Both the position numbers and the translations under genes were made by a program. A DNA stretch of 64,000 nt from Tenodera sinensis (Eukaryota; Arthropoda; Insecta; Mantodea; Mantidae): contig CM060964.1 in assembly GCA_030765045.1 (NCBI GenBank), forward strand, positions 140,988,868-141,052,867. The letters run 5' to 3'. Positions within the stretch are counted from its first letter, which is position 1. Each line of letters starts with the position of its first letter. Below are positions 59,705-64,000 of the stretch, piece after piece. The notes beneath the pieces are model-generated. The model did not search any database, was not told the origin of the DNA, and saw only the letters and a list, made by a program, of their open reading frames with translations.

Positions 59705-59960
59705 GCATCGCATGCCAGCGACCACATTACGGGTAAATCGGGGTGCTTATGCGGGACTTGATTAACCTACGGGCTAACACATAGCAACACTCCCTGCATG
59801 CTAGACCACTTACTGCACGAGGTAGACAATGAAGAAGCACTGCTCTGCATGCCGGACAATTGCCACTATTCCTTAGTAATAATCGTTCTATTTTTGGGCT
59901 GATTTCATCGCTTTTTGTCCCTGGGGCCCCAGTGTAGCCTTTCTCTTCTGACATGACTGG
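59705..59960 (+). repeat. Repeat unit 2 of the GC-rich block
   Basis: Homologous to 58409-58690 with a deletion of about 45 bp relative to unit 1. It also ends just before an ATG (TTCTGACATGACTGG). Confidence 0.55.
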
Positions 59961-59999
59961 TTTTAAATGAATTGATGTACAAGAATTTGGGGGTAACGT

Positions 60000-60499
60000 G
60001 AGGGAGCCTCGTTTAGAAGCCCCAATTCAGGGAGTAGCTACCCTGCCCACGTGAGCTCCAGGTTCCTCTGATCTGGAGGATAGTACCTGTTTTGGGTCCC
60101 TTGCCCAGGGTTGCTGGTGAAGCCCACAATATAGGAAGTGAAACCCTAAGCTGCAGAAGTGGCAACCTCACTCTAGAAAGATAGAGAGCCCATGTCCGGG
60201 GTAACAAGACCCTAACCGTAGTAAATTTGGCAGATTGGGCACCCCCTCTCCTTGGGGTTAATACAAGAGAGAAGCAGATCCAAATGCTTGAAGATGGCAG
60301 CCTGTCATTGAAATAACTCAGCATTGAGCTGTTTATCTACTCTGAGGAAGTTTAAACAAATTCATCATCCACAAGGAAATATTCGGCCAGGTACTTCGAA
60401 GACGACAATAGCTACAACAAAGGATAAACCTTTAGGGAAACTAAAATATAGCCAAATGGAATGCTAGAGCTTTAGCTCAAAAAGTACGGCCGCAGACAG
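60000..60499. other. Repeat-like sequence interrupted by hAT-G
   Basis: Contains TCTGATCTGGAGGATAGTAC and GGCAGATTGGGCACCCCC, with low AT. It has the look of an element 5' region but I cannot name it. hAT-G is inserted at its right end. Confidence 0.35.
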
Positions 60500-60507
60500 T
60501 TCACATT

Positions 60508-62335
60508 GCACTAATGAGTAGAGCGAGGACATATATCCACTGAAGAAGAAATCAGGTTGACTGCACGGGAATTGCTTGCTTGACGTCATCGCTGCTACCT
60601 CGGACTGAGGGGTGAACAGCGTGCTCTGGTTCAGTACGACAGCTGTACGTACAGATAAGGGAGTATTATTTTCGGTGCGATCCGTGCTTACATACGAGGT
60701 GAATAATGTCTTCAGCTTTAGGTGATGGTAAATTAAATCAGTTATTGGAAGAATTTTGAAGAAATAATTTCGTATTGAATGGTGATACGATACAACGTAA
60801 GTTATGTTATTCACAAATCAGAAATTCCAAGGAGAAACGGAAATTGTTGAAACAACATTGCAATACCAAAAAACATAAAGCACTTGTTTCAGCATCAAAG
60901 AATAAAGAAGACGACCATTTGTCACTTTAATCGGAGTTTTCTGAAGACATGTGCAAAATGTTGGTACGTAGTAACATACCATTTCACAAAGTAGAACATA
61001 CTGAATTTAAAATCTTCATTAAAAATACACTAAGCGGGAGCCTCCCAGTGCAACAACCCTACGTAAATAGTATCTATCAAAATGTTATGATAAAGTTATG
61101 GCTCAAATTCGGCACTCTATGGGTGACAAAATTTGGCTTTCCTTAGACGAAACTCTGGATTCTGTGGGGAGGTTTGTTGCAAATGTAATTTTGGGAGTAC
61201 TTTCGCCAGACAGACCTACTAAATCATTTCTATTGACGCCTGAAGTTATTGATAAGGTTAACCACAAAAGTATTGTCGAAATGTTTCAAAAGAGTCTAAT
61301 TTTGCTGTGGCCAGAGGGGATCAAAACTGATAATGTACTACTTTTTCTGACAGATGGTGCAAGCTACATGCTAAAAGCAGCTAAAGAAATTAAAACTACA
61401 CATCATCCCGACATGGTACATTTAAAGTGCATCGCTCATGGCCTTCATGGAAATGATACGCTTCTGGTACAGTGATGTGGACAGCTTCATTGCTAATGTG
61501 GGGAAAAAAAAAAAAAAAAATTCTGACAGCCCCAAGCAGGTCACTGATTTTCAAAGAAATGGCCCCTGGAGTCCCTTTACCTCCCCAGCCCGTTGTAACT
61601 CGATGGGGTAGCTGGCTAAATGCTGCTGAATATTATGCAGATTATTATGATAAAATGATTAAAGTAATCAATGTTTTGGATAGTGAAGACAGCTGTGCCA
61701 TTAAATCTGCTCAGTCACTGATTTCAGGCAATTTACGTAAACATATGTTATTTATTAAAAAGAATTTTCCAGATGTAACCAAAACTATTCTGCATTTAGA
61801 ATCAAGAAATCACAAACTGTCATATGCTTTACAATTGATAGACGAATTTTATATGAAAATTGAAAATGTAGATCCTGCAGCTGTAACCGAAGTAGTGCAA
61901 AATAAACTGAAAACCGTGTTGGAGAGAAATCCTGGCTACGCTACAATGGTTGATATACAAATTCGTTTACAACAGCTAGACAAAACGTCATCTACGTATG
62001 ACGAACACAATGCAAAATATCATACGTTTGCTCGCGTTACAGCCTGTGACGTTGAGAGAAGTTTCTCGCTGTATAAACATTATTTGGATGACAAGTTTTA
62101 CTTTGAACAATTTAAAAAATGTATTATTGTTCACTGCAATGTTTTTGAGGAACGAATAGATGACGATATGAACTGATGTAAATGGACTAGAGCTTCTTAC
62201 ACAGCCCTGCCCATTTGTTTACATGTTCTGAACTCCTGTGCTACGCCGTCTGCCGGTCACAACGGAGCATGTATAGTACGAGCGTGCGAACATTGTAAGC
62301 GATGGGATATTTATCCTCGCTCTACTAATGAGTGC
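60508..62335 (+). mobile_element. hAT transposon, CGGBP1-like group (hAT-G), about 30-bp TIRs
   Basis: The left TIR starts GCACTAATGAGTAGAGCGAG at 60508. The right TIR, reversed from 62335, starts GCACTCATTAGTAGAGCGAG. Four differences over about 31 bp. Octamers TTCACATT (60500-60507) and TTCACATC (62336-62343) match at 7 of 8. Length 1,828 bp. Confidence 0.92.
60703..62176 (+). pseudogene. DUF659/CGGBP1-like hAT transposase, few lesions
   Basis: Starts at ATG 60703 (MSSALGDGKLNQLLEEF, then a stop). A zinc-finger-like part with KLLKQHCNTKKHKALV follows, then the frame with NIPFHKVEHTEFKIF. A shift at about 61130 leads to LDETLDSVGRFVANVILG (first acidic residue), WPEGIKTDNVLLFLTDGASY and HLKCIAHGLH. 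A further shift lies at the A run 61505-61519. Then a long open frame to 62176 has PVVTRWGSWLNAAEYY and the dimerisation block VTACDVERSFSLYKHYLDD. Catalytic residues appear kept. Lesions: two early stops and two frameshifts. Block order equals hAT-H at 20 kb but sequence similarity is modest, so the two are different families of the group. Confidence 0.82.
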
Positions 62336-62344
62336 TTCACATCA

Positions 62345-62880
62345 GACAATAAGTGCGTAGAAATCACAAGTGGCAGATAGATATTTACTCCACGTGGAGT
62401 AAAACACGGCGTTGCAATGTACTCGCTGTTTTCCCTCATTCTTCGCATTCATTGCTACTCTCAGAAATAAATGTCCAGGTTTGTAACGCGCATGTTTACT
62501 TCGAGAAAACTGACAACATTGCTTTCTGCGACATTGAATACCTGCAATCTTGTCGCATCCTTTGAAGCCTCTAGGGTAACAATTTTGGTAGCACGGTAAT
62601 ACTTTTAGCTACATTGGCTTTGTTACTATATCACGATTATTAAAAAGTTTTGCTTTGACATCACCTCATCATTCCCGGAAGAAATCTCTAGCCTTAATTG
62701 ACAATATTGGTTGCATATATCACTGGTTCATCACTGGAATCGTCTGCATTGTTTGAGACATACTTAACCATACAGCAAACTGCAAAATGATTTTAGACCA
62801 CACTTAGTACATAAAACGAATTTAGTAATATGCACTATTTGGGACCATCTCTCAGTTTTTTATCGTCTAACAGCAATCTT
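62345..62880. other. No gene recognised
   Basis: Mixed sequence between hAT-G and the Harbinger-like end; short frames only. Confidence 0.35.
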
Positions 62881-62883
62881 AAG

Positions 62884-63318
62884 GCAGGCTCACACTTGGA
62901 CGCGCAGAAGCGAAGCGCGGCGCGCCCAAAAATACATTTTCCATGTTAATAAATGGAACGACTCTCACCTAAGCGCGGCGCGACGCGTAGAATTTCAGGC
63001 TTCCACTCGCTTCCGCTCGCAGAGAATACTTCTTTTTCTTCTTCCGCGGGTGTGGTTTCACAATCGGTATCAATCGTGTCTCTGTCGGGAGTCTACGTGC
63101 TGATCAAGGTCATCTCTAATGCTGTGACATTTGTATTCAGTAGCAGTAAATCATTCATTGCGCTTGATATATATGCAGCAATAGATGAGGAAAACTTATC
63201 ACTTTGGTTCAACAATAGATATACCCTTTTGTTCGATAAATGCCACAAATTATACAGTAATAACAATGCCTGGGATAAGCTTGGGAACAAATACCTGCGG
63301 AAACTGGAAATATTCTAA
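62884..63318 (+). mobile_element. Possible PIF/Harbinger left end with MADF-like fragment
   Basis: After TAA the sequence GGCAGGCTCACACTTGGACG and a GCGCGGCGCG-rich terminal region follow, a style common to insect PIF/Harbinger ends. A plus-strand frame (62953-63318) ends with FNNRYTLLFDKCHKLYSNNN and AWDKLGNKYL, similar to the MADF/Myb-like DNA-binding domain of the second Harbinger protein. The other end and the nuclease gene are not in the window. Confidence 0.45.
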
Positions 63319-63329
63319 GAAAATTAATA

Positions 63330-64000
63330 TAAACGCTATAATTTAAGGAAAAGCTGCATGGAATTGCTACATACGAGCAATTGATGACATCGTATTTCAT
63401 GTTATATTGCGCGTTCTTATTAAATAGTAATACAAGAAAAACTATAATCATACCAGAACAAGCTTCGTAAGGGCTTGTGCAGTGTCTTGGTCATACACAC
63501 ACACGTGTGAAAGTTATTATACGCAAATTCATTTCTTACGGTAAAAGGGATGCGAGATCTGAACTTGAAAATAGTTTAGAACTCTCTAAGGTAAAATAAA
63601 ACTCTTTCTGTGAATATGCATCCACTGTTGCTCACTGTAAATATTTATTTTCCTCCATCAACAACTCCGAGCGGTAGTTTTTGTTACGGATAGCTTTTCC
63701 TTGGCTTAAAGCCATATAAAAGAAATGGATTCCCATGATGAACAAATATTATATATAATTCAATTTCCATATATGGCGTGGTCTGGATTATTTACAGATA
63801 ATACTGAGCTGATACATGACTGACAATGGTCATCAAAAGTATACCTTCTAAGTTAAAATTTGATAGTCTATAGTTATATTTTATTTTTTAATATAGACAA
63901 CAACCTCTGAATCGTCGTAAATGCTCTAAGCTTTTTATTATAGTAACCACAAATGTTTAAAACATAAGCCTAGATCAATATGTCATATTACGTAAATAAA
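63330..64000. other. No gene recognised
   Basis: AT-rich sequence to the end of the window; no motif or repeat end. Confidence 0.35.

Larger units (their letters stand above)
57440..60340. other. GC-richer block of unknown origin with repeated units
   Basis: Composition is near 50 percent GC, unlike most of the window. No long open frame. Two related units, 58409-58690 and 59705-59960, share GGGGTGCTTATGCGGGAC and CTGCATG...TACTGCA and end just before an ATG. A third partial unit lies at 59590-59640. Short frames at 57766-57963 and 59069-59320 have no recognised motif. It may be the 5' region of a retroelement (see findings). Confidence 0.45.

Noticed and set aside
60013..60814. Minus-strand frames at 60013-60324 and 60464-60814
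   Set aside because: No motif; the second crosses the hAT-G left TIR and is therefore not a single gene.

Overview
The window looks like nuclear DNA from an arthropod with a large, AT-rich, repeat-dense genome, most probably an insect. This rests on the mix of elements: CR1-like, Jockey-like, RTE-like and I-like LINEs, Penelope-like elements, copia, mariner, Tigger/pogo, several hAT families, PIF/Harbinger, several tRNA-headed SINEs and very long simple repeats. There is no operon, no CRISPR array and no rRNA. I could not identify a convincing host protein-coding gene. Nearly every recognisable coding stretch belongs to a transposable element, and most are broken. The species cannot be fixed from the sequence alone.

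Layout. 0-5.5 kb: a 56-bp retroposed remnant with target-site duplications (TSDs), a LINE 3' end whose tail grew into a 300-bp (TCAA)n array, an unidentified coding-like block, a Penelope-type inverted repeat with hammerhead-like motifs, and a SINE-1 copy with a perfect 12-bp TSD. 5.7-10 kb: a near full-length CR1-like LINE (minus). 10.2-12.2 kb: an internally deleted copia element with both long terminal repeats (LTRs), a tRNA-iMet-type primer-binding site (PBS) and a perfect 5-bp TSD. 12.7-17.4 kb: a Tigger/pogo relic carrying a ZMYM1-type hAT and other fragments. 17.9-18.3 kb: a Penelope tail with a hammerhead-like fold. 19.4-22.0 kb: a CGGBP1-like hAT with a perfect 8-bp TSD, itself hit by SINE-2. 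22-26 kb: AT-rich, no recognisable gene. 26.2-34.8 kb: an old ZMYM1-type hAT interrupted by two further hATs, a Tc1/mariner-type element, a SINE and a MITE (short non-autonomous DNA transposon). 35-37.8 kb: SINEs and a (TAG)n array.

38.5-41.2 kb: a Penelope element cut by a mariner, which is itself cut by a 5'-truncated LINE. 41-48 kb: mostly empty, with a possible solo LTR and a roughly 950-bp ATT/TTATTG array. 48-52.6 kb: a second mariner, hAT fragments, an RTE tail, and a second copy of the deletion-derivative hAT seen at 27 kb. 53-57.3 kb: Penelope fragments with GIY-YIG domains, a perfect 67-bp inverted repeat, a 213-bp tandem duplication and a Jockey-like LINE hit by SINE-2. 57.4-60.5 kb: visibly more GC-rich unidentified sequence with repeated units. 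60.5-62.3 kb: a second CGGBP1-like hAT with long terminal inverted repeats (TIRs) and an 8-bp TSD. 62.9 kb onward: a PIF/Harbinger-like end.

The genes do not form a shared pathway. The value of the window is its insertion stratigraphy: TIR and TSD pairs read directly from the sequence give the relative order of at least a dozen insertions. All family names are from motif recognition by eye; no database search was possible.
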